64,000 bases of DNA from Clostridiales bacterium (GTDB lineage Bacteria; Bacillota; Clostridia; Christensenellales; Christensenellaceae): contig SVGZ01000004.1 in assembly GCA_015056045.1 (NCBI GenBank), forward strand, positions 1-64,000. The letters run 5' to 3'. Below the pieces are notes generated by a model. That model saw nothing but the letters and a program-made list of their open reading frames with translations, ran no database searches and was not told where the DNA came from. Shown here in pieces: positions 7,462 through 16,364 of the stretch. Numbering within the stretch: the first letter of the stretch is position 1; each line of letters starts with the position of its first letter. The position numbers were made by a program, and so were the translations under genes.

Positions 7462-8296
7462 CAGAAGTGAATGGCTGACGATCACAGCCTTTGCCCTATC
7501 TTTTCTGATCGCAATTTTGGGTTTGATCACGCCGCTTGCCCTTTTATATGGGGAAGAAAGAGCCCTTTTAAAAGAAGGCGGAAGCCTTGATACACAGGGA
7601 AAAGCGCCGATTTCCCTTTCCCAGAACGAAAGCCTTTTGCCCGAAGTTGTTTTGCCGGGAAATGACAGCTACCTCGATCTTTTGGGAAGGCTTTCCGTTT
7701 GGTCAAAATCTGAGGAAAAGACCGTCCGCGAAGCCTATAGCTATGAGCTTTCGATGGATGTCATTGCCAAAATGACACAGGCTGCGCTGGAATCTTTGCG
7801 TGAAAGCGGTGCCTTGCCGGCTTTTGCGGAATTGCCTCCGATCTTTGACGCAAGGTTATCGAGCAATTATATCGAGACCTTCGGCGCTTTTGAAATTGAG
7901 GAACAGCACAAATATATTGAAGTCGAAGGCATCAAGCTGCCCTATGATTTAGGGCGTTGGAGCCTCATCTGGCAGAGCGAAGAAGGCTATTTCATCACGG
8001 TCGAAGCCGATGCACAGACGGGACGCATTTTTGCCGTCGATATGTTTTTACCCGAAGGCGAATATGATTTTTCGCCCGGAACGGCGCTCGTTATGTTTGC
8101 CAAATATCACGGCATTCTGGAAAGCTCCTATAACGTGAGCTATGACACCGCATCGCAGTGCCTTTTCTGTGAAGAGATCGTCTTATCCTGCGATTACAAG
8201 GAAAGTGCGGACGGTGTGGATATCCGCATCCGTGCGATGACAGCGGAAGATTATGCCGGAAGTGTTGAGGTTGAAAAAGCGGTCGATAAGCCGTAA
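7451..8296 (+). CDS. Membrane-anchored extracytoplasmic protein of the two-component operon
   Basis: A 281-residue protein with one N-terminal transmembrane helix (about residues 8-32, LTITAFALSFLIAILGLITPLALLY split across the segment) and a soluble remainder predicted to face outward. I do not recognise a catalytic motif. ATG 7451 was chosen because GCGGAGG is six bases upstream; ATG 7445 is directly against it. The gene overlaps the kinase gene by 11 bp, so it is translationally coupled. Position suggests an accessory sensor or target of the kinase, but that is inference. Similar third genes of TCS operons are often annotated as hypothetical. Confidence 0.7.
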   Translation: MKLSRSEWLTITAFALSFLIAILGLITPLALLYGEERALLKEGGSLDTQGKAPISLSQNESLLPEVVLPGNDSYLDLLGRLSVWSKSEEKTVREAYSYELSMDVIAKMTQAALESLRESGALPAFAELPPIFDARLSSNYIETFGAFEIEEQHKYIEVEGIKLPYDLGRWSLIWQSEEGYFITVEADAQTGRIFAVDMFLPEGEYDFSPGTALVMFAKYHGILESSYNVSYDTASQCLFCEEIVLSCDYKESADGVDIRIRAMTAEDYAGSVEVEKAVDKP

Positions 8297-8307
8297 ATGG
8301 AGGGAAC

Positions 8308-9645
8308 ATGAAGTACATTACAGAACCGAAAAAAGAGATCCCTGTTCGCTATGAGGCGGATGTCTTTGTTGCCGGCGGCAGCTGTACAGGTGTATTTGCA
8401 GCGGTGCGTGCGGCAAGGCTCGGAATGAAGGTCGTTCTTGTTGAGCGTCAGAATTGCCTTGGCGGAACGGCAACGGCTGCACTTGTCAACGTCTGGCACA
8501 GCCTCAAAGATACGGATTACAAAGAACAGATCATCGGCGGCTTAACGAGGGAAATCACGGACAGGCTTATCGCAAGCGGCTGTGCAATTGAACAGGATGA
8601 TCCTTCGCTGGCGATCCAGTTTAACCCGAACAGATTGCAGCACGAACTCGATCAACTGGTGCTGGAACATCATATTACCGTGCTTTTCCATACGCTTTGC
8701 GTTGGCGCAATGGCAGCCGATGGAAAGATCAATGCGGCGATCATCGAAAACAAAGACGGAAGAAGCGCCATTTCAGCAAAATTTTATATTGATGCCACCG
8801 GAGATGGAGACCTCGCACAATATCTTGATCTGCCGGTTTACCGTCACCCTGTTGTACAACCGCCGACGCCTTGCTTTTTCCTGCAGGGTTCAACAGACGG
8901 CCTGAATATTGAAAAGCTGATCAGCGAACACGGACACGAAGTCGGTTTGCCGGATGATTTTGGTTGGTATGGCCCTGTTCCCGGCATTCCCAATATCTAT
9001 CTGCGTGCAGATTTCCATGTTCTTGGCGAAGACTGTGCCTCTGCGGAAGGCCTCACACATATCGAAATGGAAGGAAGAAGAAAAGCCTTTGCCTTGGTTG
9101 ATCTGATTAGGAAATATTCCGACAGAGAAGTTTCTGTTGCTGCGCTGAGCTCTATGGCGGGCATCAGGGAAAGCCGTCATTTTAAAACAAGCTATCAGGC
9201 AAACGGAGAAGAGCTTCTGCACGGCTTGCGCTATGATGATGCGATCTTAAACGGTACTTACCGTGTCGATATGCATGACCTTGAGGGAAACGTTACTTTT
9301 AAATATCTGAACGGTTATTCGATCCGTATGTCCGGCGCAGAAAGAAGATCTGTCGAATGGAACTGGAGAGAAGAAGAGGGACTCACCGGCGAAGCTCCGA
9401 AGTATTATCAGCTTCCTTTCCGTGTACTCGTACAGGAACAGTTTGAAAATTTCATTGCAGCAGGCCGAATGGTCAATGCAGATGAACAGGCTTTTGGCGC
9501 TCTGCGTGTTATGGTCAATTTAAACCAGCTCGGCGAAGCGGCAGGTGTTGCTGCGGCGCTTTCGGTCAAAAAAGGACAGCCTGTCTATCAGCTTGACGGT
9601 TCGGAAGTCAGAAAAACGCTGAACGAAGGCGGTTCGCTTTTATAA
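8308..9645 (+). CDS. FAD-dependent oxidoreductase
   Basis: A 445-residue flavoprotein of the FAD_oxidored (PF12831-like) type. The dinucleotide-binding beta-alpha-beta is at residues 18-50 (DVFVAGGSCTGVFAAVRAARLG then VVLVER), with NCLGGTATA after it, IDATGDGDLA around 160 as the second FAD contact, and a C-terminal FIAAGRMVN...LNQLGEAAGVAAALS segment. The family oxidises diverse organic substrates and occurs widely in gut anaerobes; the substrate cannot be assigned. GGAGG precedes ATG 8308, 11 bp after the two-component operon, so it may be its last gene. A terminator follows. Confidence 0.82.
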   Translation: MKYITEPKKEIPVRYEADVFVAGGSCTGVFAAVRAARLGMKVVLVERQNCLGGTATAALVNVWHSLKDTDYKEQIIGGLTREITDRLIASGCAIEQDDPSLAIQFNPNRLQHELDQLVLEHHITVLFHTLCVGAMAADGKINAAIIENKDGRSAISAKFYIDATGDGDLAQYLDLPVYRHPVVQPPTPCFFLQGSTDGLNIEKLISEHGHEVGLPDDFGWYGPVPGIPNIYLRADFHVLGEDCASAEGLTHIEMEGRRKAFALVDLIRKYSDREVSVAALSSMAGIRESRHFKTSYQANGEELLHGLRYDDAILNGTYRVDMHDLEGNVTFKYLNGYSIRMSGAERRSVEWNWREEEGLTGEAPKYYQLPFRVLVQEQFENFIAAGRMVNADEQAFGALRVMVNLNQLGEAAGVAAALSVKKGQPVYQLDGSEVRKTLNEGGSLL

Positions 9646-9650
9646 AAAAT

Positions 9651-9688
9651 AAAAAGATGCACGGAAAAACGCTCCGTGTGTCTTTTTT
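9651..9688 (+). terminator. Terminator after the FAD oxidoreductase
   Basis: CACGGA / TCCGTG stem with flanking A-run and T-run pairing (AAAAAGA / TCTTTTTT). Confidence 0.85.
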
Positions 9689-9689
9689 A

Positions 9690-9718
9690 TTGCCCCGAAA
9701 TGTTCAATATAGTATAAT
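9690..9718 (+). promoter_or_regulatory. Promoter of the beta-galactosidase gene
   Basis: TTGCCC at 9690-9695, 17-bp spacer, TATAAT at 9713-9718. Confidence 0.75.
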
Positions 9719-9749
9719 GTAAACAAAAAAACATATGGAGGATGCAGTC

Positions 9750-12506
9750 ATGCAGGCAGATCTTCGCTGGCTTACAGACCCGACCGTATTTCAGGTAAAT
9801 CGACTTCCCGCACATTCCGACCACAGCTTTTATGCTGATTTTGCCGAAATGGAAAAGGGAATTTCTTCGTTTGTGCAGTCGCTTAACGGCACATGGGATT
9901 TTTCTTTTGCCAAAACACCGGCAGAAAGACCGGATGATTTTTATCGGGAAGATTTTGATGATTCCGCTTTCGGGAAAATAGAGGTTCCCGGTCATATCGA
10001 AACGCAGGGCTATGGCAAAAACCACTATATCAATACGCTTTACCCCTGGGATGGTCATAAAGAACTCCGTCCGCCGATGATCGATTTTGAAAATACGACC
10101 GTCGGAAGCTATGTCTGCCGTTTTGATCTGGCGGAAGGCCTTTTAGGTAAGCCTGTTGCGATCTCTTTTCAGGGTGCTGAACAGGCGATCTATGTCTGGC
10201 TGAACGGACATTTCGTCGGCTATGCGGAGGACAGCTTCACGCCTTCGGATTTTGATTTAACACCCTATATCCGCGAGAAAAACAACCGTCTCTGTGTCGA
10301 GGCATATCAGCACAGCAGTGCAGGCTGGCTCGAAGATCAGGATTTCTTCCGTTTCAGCGGTCTTTTCAGGCCCGTTTTCCTCTATGCAAAGCCGCAGGCA
10401 CACATCGAAGATATGTGGATCAAAGCAGGCCTCATGGAAGATAACACAACGGGAACCTTTGCGCTTCGCTTAAAGCTTTCGGGCAAGGCTGCCGTTTTTG
10501 CCAAAGTTTCGGATAAATCGGGCAAAGTTTTGCTGGAAGAAGAGCTGCAGTTTACCGAAGAAAAGGGATATCTCCATACGGAGAAGAAAACCTTCGAAAA
10601 TATCACCAAATGGGATAACAAAAACCCCGCGCTCTATGATCTGCTCCTCGTTTTAAAGGATGAAAAGGGCGAGATCATCGAAGCCGTTCCGTACAGATTC
10701 GGTTTCAGGCGCTTCGAGATGATAGACCGCATCATGCACTTAAACGGCGAGCGCATTGTCTTTAACGGCGTCAACCGCCACGAATGGAATGCGCATAAGG
10801 GCAGAGCTCTTGGCGATGAAGATATGGTTGCGGCGATGGCGATGTTTAAGGAAAATAATATCAATGCTGTCCGCACCTGCCATTACCCCGATCAGAGCCT
10901 TTGGTACAGGCTTTGCGATGAAAACGGCATTTACATGATCGACGAAACGAACCTCGAAAGCCACGGAACATGGCAGATCCCCGGTGGAATTGACCCGACA
11001 TGGAACGTTCCGGGCAGCTTACCCGAATGGAAGGAAGCGGTTGTTGACCGTGCGAGATCGATGTTTGAACGGGATAAAAACCATACGGCAATTCTTCTCT
11101 GGTCCTGCGGAAACGAATCCTATGCCGGTGCGGATATCCTCGCCATGACCGAATTTTTCCACGAAAATGACCCGAGCAGACTCGTTCATTACGAAAGCTC
11201 CGTTTATAACCGTGAATTTGATGCCTGCAGCGATGTCGAAAGCCGCATGTATTTCCCGCCGGAAAAGATCCGCGAATATTTGGAAAACGACCCGAAAAAG
11301 CCTTTTATCCTCTGCGAATATATGCACTCGATGGGCAACTCCGTCGGCGGAATGGAAAGCTATATCCGATTGGCAGAAGAATACCCGATGTATCAGGGCG
11401 GCTTTATCTGGGACTATATGGATCAGGCGCTTTGGCACAAAAACCCGCAGGGTGAAATGATCCTTGGCTACGGCGGCGATTTTGAAGACAGACCGACAGA
11501 CTACGATTTCTGTGCAAACGGCATCGTCTTTGCAGACGGAAAGGCAAAACCCGCCATGCAGGAAGTTCGCTATTGGTATGCTGATGCGGAAACGCGCGCA
11601 AAGCACGACGAAGCGAATAAAAAAGCAGCGGAGGCTGTTTTACCGATCGCAGAAAAAGAGGCAAAACCGCTCGTCATCAGCCACGGCGATGGCTATGTCG
11701 GCGTCAGAGGCAATGATTTTGAAGTGCTTTTTGCTTACTTCAAAGGCGGCCCTGTTTCGATCGTCAGCGGCGGCAGGGAATGGCTTGGCAGCATCCCGAA
11801 GCCTGCTTTCTGGCGTGCACCGATCTCAAACGATAAAGGCAATAATTTCTGTGTCAAGAGCGGTATCTGGTCTGCGGTCGACAGCTGGCAGCAGGCAGCG
11901 CATAAGATCGAGATCGAAAACGAAAAAGAATTCAAGATCACCTATCTCTATACTTCCCCTGCGATGCCGGGACTCGAAACGACGGTTTCTTACCATATTT
12001 CGGGCAGCAAGATGGATGTTTCCCTTGCCTATAAGGGCGAAAAGGGAAGACCGGAACTGCCGCTTTTCGGTCTGCGCTTTGCGACGCCCGTGCCGCTGTG
12101 CCGTGTGGATTGGACGGGTCTTTCGGGCGAAACCTATCCCGACCGCAAAAAAGGCGGTATCTTTGGTCAGCACAGCGAAGTTCCCGCAGCAGGTGATTAT
12201 ATCGTTCCGCAGGATCATGGCTGCCATGCCGATACCTACAACATGAAGCTGATCAAAGACGGCGCAGAGCTGCAGTTTGAAAAACTGGAAAAGCCTTTCC
12301 TTTTCTCTGCCGTTCCGCATAGCCCTGCGCAGCTCTCCGAAGCACAGCATCAATCCGAACTGCCGGCAATTTACCGCACAGTCGTGACGATCTCCGGCGA
12401 AATGCGCGGTGTCGGCGGCATCGACAGCTGGGGTTCTGTTCCCGAAGCACCGTATCATGTTTCGGCCGAAGAAGATCACAGCTTCTCTTTCCGCGTGCAT
12501 CTGTAA
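9750..12506 (+). CDS. lacZ: GH2 beta-galactosidase, LacZ type
   Basis: A 918-residue enzyme with the LacZ order: N-terminal sugar-binding jelly roll (residues 40-210), Ig-like domain, TIM barrel from about 320, a further Ig-like domain and the C-terminal Bgal small chain. The barrel shows ACHYPDQ-type TCHYPDQSLWY, ETNLESHG, the acid/base Glu in SCGNES and the nucleophile Glu in LCEYMHSMGNS. It should hydrolyse lactose or other beta-galactosides in the cytosol (no signal peptide). ATG 9750 was chosen because GGAGG lies eight bases upstream; ATG 9735 overlaps that site. Somewhat shorter than E. coli LacZ. Monocistronic with its own promoter and terminator; no permease or repressor adjacent. Confidence 0.92.
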   Translation: MQADLRWLTDPTVFQVNRLPAHSDHSFYADFAEMEKGISSFVQSLNGTWDFSFAKTPAERPDDFYREDFDDSAFGKIEVPGHIETQGYGKNHYINTLYPWDGHKELRPPMIDFENTTVGSYVCRFDLAEGLLGKPVAISFQGAEQAIYVWLNGHFVGYAEDSFTPSDFDLTPYIREKNNRLCVEAYQHSSAGWLEDQDFFRFSGLFRPVFLYAKPQAHIEDMWIKAGLMEDNTTGTFALRLKLSGKAAVFAKVSDKSGKVLLEEELQFTEEKGYLHTEKKTFENITKWDNKNPALYDLLLVLKDEKGEIIEAVPYRFGFRRFEMIDRIMHLNGERIVFNGVNRHEWNAHKGRALGDEDMVAAMAMFKENNINAVRTCHYPDQSLWYRLCDENGIYMIDETNLESHGTWQIPGGIDPTWNVPGSLPEWKEAVVDRARSMFERDKNHTAILLWSCGNESYAGADILAMTEFFHENDPSRLVHYESSVYNREFDACSDVESRMYFPPEKIREYLENDPKKPFILCEYMHSMGNSVGGMESYIRLAEEYPMYQGGFIWDYMDQALWHKNPQGEMILGYGGDFEDRPTDYDFCANGIVFADGKAKPAMQEVRYWYADAETRAKHDEANKKAAEAVLPIAEKEAKPLVISHGDGYVGVRGNDFEVLFAYFKGGPVSIVSGGREWLGSIPKPAFWRAPISNDKGNNFCVKSGIWSAVDSWQQAAHKIEIENEKEFKITYLYTSPAMPGLETTVSYHISGSKMDVSLAYKGEKGRPELPLFGLRFATPVPLCRVDWTGLSGETYPDRKKGGIFGQHSEVPAAGDYIVPQDHGCHADTYNMKLIKDGAELQFEKLEKPFLFSAVPHSPAQLSEAQHQSELPAIYRTVVTISGEMRGVGGIDSWGSVPEAPYHVSAEEDHSFSFRVHL

Positions 12507-12510
12507 AAAG

Positions 12511-12548
12511 ATAAAAAAATCAGGACTTGCTTGGCAAGTCCTTTTTTT
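12511..12548. terminator. Bidirectional terminator between lacZ and the lipoprotein gene
   Basis: AGGACTTGC / GCAAGTCCT (9 bp, TTG loop) flanked by an A-run on the left and a T-run on the right, between convergent genes. Confidence 0.9.
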
Positions 12549-12555
12549 GTGCTGT

Positions 12556-13011
12556 TTATTTTTCCAAAATGGCGTAATTGAGCACGCCGTTGGCATCATA
12601 ATTCACGGTTCCGTTTTGATAGGGTTCATATTCGGAATAATCGCTGTTCCGAACAAAAAGATAATACGTTCCTTCGGGGATGCCCTTGATAAAGCCTCGG
12701 CCGGTTCCGCCGGTAATTTCTACTGCGTATTCTTTGCCATCTTCCGAAACAAGTCCGCAATACAGCGTGAGTCCCGTTCGTGCATAAGTGATGGAATAGG
12801 CAAAGTCGGTGCGTTTCTCGGTGACGATGATGGTATTCAGGTTTCTTTGTTCGGTATTGGGCGAAAGCGCTTGGAAAGCGATCCCGTCGGTCCACTTGAT
12901 ATCGGGCGTGATTTCGTCTTTTTCTTTTTTGATAAAACCTGTATTTTTTGCACAGGCAGACGAACTCAGCAAAAGAAAAAATGCCAAAAATACAGCGATC
13001 GTTTTTTTCAT
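12556..13011 (-). CDS. Putative secreted lipoprotein
   Basis: A 151-residue protein with a lysine-start signal peptide and lipobox: MKKTIAVFLAFFLLLSSSAC, the Cys at residue 20 being the lipidation site. The rest is a small beta-rich domain ending in a GxxEGTYYLFVRNSD pattern, reminiscent of an Ig-like or carboxypeptidase-regulatory-like fold, but I do not recognise a family. GGAGG is well placed for ATG 13011; an in-frame upstream ATG overlaps that site and is rejected. It has its own promoter at 13039-13068. Likely anchored on the outer face of the membrane; role unknown. Confidence 0.75.
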   Translation of the reverse strand: MKKTIAVFLAFFLLLSSSACAKNTGFIKKEKDEITPDIKWTDGIAFQALSPNTEQRNLNTIIVTEKRTDFAYSITYARTGLTLYCGLVSEDGKEYAVEITGGTGRGFIKGIPEGTYYLFVRNSDYSEYEPYQNGTVNYDANGVLNYAILEK

Positions 13012-13038
13012 TGCAGCCTCCATGAAAAAGCTGATTTT

Positions 13039-13068
13039 ATTATAGCCTGACTGCGTTTGCAGCGGCAA
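13039..13068 (-). promoter_or_regulatory. Promoter of the lipoprotein gene
   Basis: On the minus strand TTGCCG, 18-bp spacer, TATAAT (plus-strand ATTATA at 13039-13044). Confidence 0.7.
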
Positions 13069-13096
13069 GCGAGTTAAAGAAAGCTTAAGAAAAAAT

Positions 13097-13149
13097 TAAA
13101 AAAGGTGAGCAGGTTCTTCTTTCGGAAAAACCGGCTCACCCTGTTTTTT
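13097..13149 (-). terminator. Terminator of the flotillin gene
   Basis: GGTGAGC / GCTCACC stem with A-run and T-run on both sides; on the minus strand it is followed by TTTTTT after the flotillin stop. Confidence 0.8.
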
Positions 13150-13160
13150 AGTGATTATTT

Positions 13161-14681
13161 TTAATTATCCAAAGCCTCTGAAACGGCGATATCCACCGCA
13201 TCGGCATTGGTCACGCCATCGTGGCTCGAAATCGCAATATTGCGGTTGACTTTTGCGTCATAGGTTCCGGCTTTGACGATCTCTGCCAAATCAATGCCGA
13301 CGGTTTCTTTCATGCTCTCAAAGAGCTTTGCCATAACGGCAGGTACATTCGAAGAAACACTTTCCACACCGCTTGCATCGCCGCCGATGATCGTGATCTT
13401 ATCGATCTGCGAAAGCGGCTCGGCAATTTTTCCGGCGATCTCCGGCAAGACACCGATGAGCATTTCTGCCATTGCTGCGGAATTATATTTCTGGTAAGCG
13501 ATCGCGCGCTTTTCCATGGCTTCTGCTTCGGCAAGACCTTTTGCACGGATGGCTTCCGCTTCTGCAGCACCGACCATGCGGATACCTTCGGCTTCCTGTT
13601 CCTTGGCAAATTTTTCTGCTTCGGCGGTTGCTTTCATGGCTTCGGCTTTCATCTGCGTTTCAAATTTTTCCGCTTCAGCCTGTTTCTGTCTCTCGAAGCG
13701 TTCGGCTTCTGCCTGCTGTTCGCGTGCAAATCGCTCTGCTTCAGCCTGTTTTCTGATCTCGGCATCGAGCGCCATTTCACGGACTTCCGCTTCGCGCTGT
13801 TTGATGACGACTTCTTTTTCCTGCTTGGCGATGGAAGCATCTGCGGTTGCGATTTCTATGCTCTTGCGCTGTTCCTGTTCCTGAATGCTGTAAGCGGCGT
13901 CTGCTTCGGCGCGTTTGGTATCTTCAATGCGCTTGAGTTCGGATTTCTGCAGGGAAAGCTCGTTATTCTTCTTGGCGATCTCACGCTCTGCATTGACGCG
14001 TGCATCGTTTGCCTGTTTATCGGCAGCGGCTTTGGCAACGGCGATCTCTTTATCGGCTTCTGCCTTGGCAATGGCTGCTTTTTTCTTGATCTGTGCGATG
14101 TTATCGATACCGAGGTCATCGATGACGCCATTGGTATCGGAGAAGTTCTGTACGTTGAAGCTGACGACATCAAGACCCATTGCCGCAAGGTCCGGTGCGG
14201 AATTTTCCTTGACGAGTTCGGCGAATTTCTGACGATCGGAGACCATTTCTTCAAGACGCATACGGCCGACGATCTCTCGCATATTGCCTTCGAGGACTTC
14301 TCTTGCGATATTGGCGATGTAGGTCGTATCCTGATTTAAAAAGTTCTGTGCAGCTCGCTCGAGCATTTCCGGCTCGGAACCGATCTTGATATTGACGACA
14401 GCATCGACCTGAATATTGATATAATCCGCTGTCGGCACAGCATTGTTGGAACGGACATCGATCGCGATCAGGCGAAGGCTCAGTTTATCGAGTCGTTCAA
14501 GGAAGGGGATCTTGATACTGGCTTTGCCGATGACGGTCTTTCTGCGCAGACCGGAAATGATATAGGCTGTATCCGGCGGTGCTTTAAGGTAGCCCGTGGA
14601 AATAACGACGATCGCCAAAACGACCAGAATGATGCCCATAAGACCGCCGGGATTACCGAAAATTGCTTCTAAAAAACCCAT
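13161..14681 (-). CDS. floT: Flotillin-like membrane scaffold protein
   Basis: A 506-residue flotillin of the YuaG/FloT type: an N-terminal membrane helix (about residues 14-33, MGIILVVLAIVVISTGY), SPFH/band-7 domain (about 40-210), and a long Ala/Glu-rich coiled coil (about 225-440) with repeated QAEAExF heptad-like segments, then a C-terminal tail. It should form oligomers in functional membrane microdomains. ATG 14681 was chosen because GGAGG lies eight bases upstream and the membrane helix follows at once; a longer frame to 14804 runs through the promoter. No NfeD-like partner gene is adjacent, unlike B. subtilis yuaF-floT. Confidence 0.88.
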   Translation of the reverse strand: MGFLEAIFGNPGGLMGIILVVLAIVVISTGYLKAPPDTAYIISGLRRKTVIGKASIKIPFLERLDKLSLRLIAIDVRSNNAVPTADYINIQVDAVVNIKIGSEPEMLERAAQNFLNQDTTYIANIAREVLEGNMREIVGRMRLEEMVSDRQKFAELVKENSAPDLAAMGLDVVSFNVQNFSDTNGVIDDLGIDNIAQIKKKAAIAKAEADKEIAVAKAAADKQANDARVNAEREIAKKNNELSLQKSELKRIEDTKRAEADAAYSIQEQEQRKSIEIATADASIAKQEKEVVIKQREAEVREMALDAEIRKQAEAERFAREQQAEAERFERQKQAEAEKFETQMKAEAMKATAEAEKFAKEQEAEGIRMVGAAEAEAIRAKGLAEAEAMEKRAIAYQKYNSAAMAEMLIGVLPEIAGKIAEPLSQIDKITIIGGDASGVESVSSNVPAVMAKLFESMKETVGIDLAEIVKAGTYDAKVNRNIAISSHDGVTNADAVDIAVSEALDN

Positions 14682-14729
14682 GTGATTACCTCCGTTTTTT
14701 AAAAGATAATATTGTTTCCTTGTATAAAT

Positions 14730-14757
14730 ATTGTAGCATATTGTCGATGATTGTAAA
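14730..14757 (-). promoter_or_regulatory. Promoter of the flotillin gene
   Basis: Minus-strand TTTACA, 16-bp spacer, TACAAT, with TG one base before the -10 (extended -10). Confidence 0.6.
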
Positions 14758-14863
14758 TAGACGGTGTTGAATATTTGCAAACCGGCAATAATCCCGTTTA
14801 ACAAAAATTAAGCCCTTGGGCATATAATAAAAACAATCAGGCTCCGCAATATAAGGATTAGCC

Positions 14864-14892
14864 TTGAGAAAGTTTATTGCAGGTGTTATAAT
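14864..14892 (+). promoter_or_regulatory. Promoter of the VTC / DUF4956 operon
   Basis: TTGAGA at 14864-14869, 17-bp spacer, TATAAT at 14887-14892. A 6-bp hairpin GACTAT/ATAGTC lies at about 14903-14918 in the leader. Confidence 0.75.
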
Positions 14893-14948
14893 ACCTATGG
14901 TATGACTATTTTTATAGTCTGCCATGAATCCCGAAGGAACAGGCACAG

Positions 14949-15662
14949 ATGGAAAAAAGAAAAGAAGAACAGCTCAGCTATCGCCATGAACTGAAGTATT
15001 ACATCAATTATAAAGATTATATCGTTCTTCGCAGTGCCCTTTCGCACGTCATGCGGCATGACAGCAACACAGGCAAGAAAGGGTATTACGATATCCGCAG
15101 CCTTTATTTTGACGATCTGGAAAATACGGCTTTAGTTGAGAAGATGGCCGGTACAGACCACCGTGCGAAATACCGTGTCCGCATCTATGATTATTCCGAC
15201 AGGATCATCCGCTTTGAAAAGAAGATCAAAGAAGGCCAGTTCATCGCCAAAAAGAGCATCAAGCTCACAAAACAGGAGCTTGGGCAGATCCTTTCGGGCA
15301 AATATGATTTCCTTCTCGACAGAAAAGAACCCCTTGCCCGTGAGCTTTTTTTGGAGCTTGGCGCAAAGCAGCTCCGGCCCAAAGTCTTTGTCGATTATAA
15401 AAGAGAGCCTTTCATCTTCCCCTATGAAAACGTCCGCATTACCTTTGATATGGATTTAAAAAGCGGGATCGTCAAGGGCAATATCTTTGACCCGAACCTG
15501 CCCGTTATCCCCGTATTCAGAAACGGCTTGATGGTCCTCGAAGTCAAATTCAATAAATACCTCCCGGATTATATCCGCAGGGTTTTAGAAAATGCAGAAG
15601 GCGCGACACGCTCTGCAGTTTCCAAATATGTCCTTTGCAGGCAGTACGAAACGAACCTGTAA
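14949..15662 (+). CDS. VTC-domain protein (polyphosphate polymerase fold)
   Basis: A 237-residue VTC domain, the triphosphate-tunnel fold that in yeast Vtc4 makes polyphosphate. The tunnel pattern is visible as alternating basic/acidic strands: RHELKYYI at 13-20, YDIRSLYFDD near 47, KYRVRIYDY near 73, RFEKKIKEGQFIAKKS near 88, RPKVFVDYKREPF near 140, and LEVKFNKYLPDYI near 197. Bacterial copies usually sit with a DUF4956 membrane protein, as here (45 bp gap). Whether bacterial VTC proteins make polyphosphate is not settled, so the product is named by domain only. Confidence 0.85.
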   Translation: MEKRKEEQLSYRHELKYYINYKDYIVLRSALSHVMRHDSNTGKKGYYDIRSLYFDDLENTALVEKMAGTDHRAKYRVRIYDYSDRIIRFEKKIKEGQFIAKKSIKLTKQELGQILSGKYDFLLDRKEPLARELFLELGAKQLRPKVFVDYKREPFIFPYENVRITFDMDLKSGIVKGNIFDPNLPVIPVFRNGLMVLEVKFNKYLPDYIRRVLENAEGATRSAVSKYVLCRQYETNL

Positions 15663-15707
15663 ATCAATAGAAAATCATTACGATAGTTTTTTTCCAAGGA
15701 GGAAAAT

Positions 15708-16364
15708 ATGGCAGAAATTCTTCAGGCTTTTGCGCTTAGTGATCAGATCACGCTTATGATGGTTATCGCAACGCTGCTCGTCAGCTTCGTTTTGGGCATC
15801 TTCATCTACTTCATCTATAAACGCAGCTATCTGGGCGTTCTTTTCCAGAAGAGCTATGGCGTAGCCCTCATCATGATCACCATGGTCTCGAGCGTTCTCA
15901 TCATGGTTTTATCGAGCAACATCACGCTTTCGCTCGGTACGATCGGTTCTCTTGCGATCGTTCGTTTCAGAACAGCCGTCAAAGACCCGATGGATACCGT
16001 TTTCATGTTCTGGGCATTGGCAGCAGGCGTCATCACAGGCGCACAGCTCTATACCGTTGCCATCATCGCAAGCGTTGTTCTTGGTATCTTCATGATCATC
16101 CTTTCCATGGTTAGAAGCCGCAGCAATATGCCCTATATCATGGTATTAAAATTCCAGGATGAAGCAAAGGCAGATGTACAGGAGATTCTCCGCCGTTTCC
16201 CGCAGGGTAAGCTCAAGAACAAGACCGTTTCCCGCGGCGTTATCGAAATGACGATCGAAATGAGCGTTGGCGATAAAGAGATCGCACTCATGGATCGTTT
16301 TGCCGATATTCCCGGCGTTTACGATGCAGCACTCATCAGCTACACAGGAGACATCGTCGCATGA
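15708..16364 (+). CDS. DUF4956 membrane protein
   Basis: A 218-residue protein with about four transmembrane helices in the first 140 residues and a soluble ACT-like C-terminal domain. The loop LGTIGSLAIVRFRTAVKDPMD between helices is the DUF4956 hallmark. It follows the VTC gene, the usual genetic neighbour of DUF4956, with AAGGAGG ahead of ATG 15708. It may anchor or gate the VTC protein, but this is inference from gene neighbourhood. The stop overlaps the next start (ATGA at 16361). Confidence 0.85.
   Translation: MAEILQAFALSDQITLMMVIATLLVSFVLGIFIYFIYKRSYLGVLFQKSYGVALIMITMVSSVLIMVLSSNITLSLGTIGSLAIVRFRTAVKDPMDTVFMFWALAAGVITGAQLYTVAIIASVVLGIFMIILSMVRSRSNMPYIMVLKFQDEAKADVQEILRRFPQGKLKNKTVSRGVIEMTIEMSVGDKEIALMDRFADIPGVYDAALISYTGDIVA

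Noticed and set aside
13221-14339. 372-codon Phe/Cys-rich frame antisense to the flotillin coiled coil
   Set aside because: Reverse complement of GCTGAAGC-type repeats; flotillin on the other strand has clear domains, promoter and terminator.
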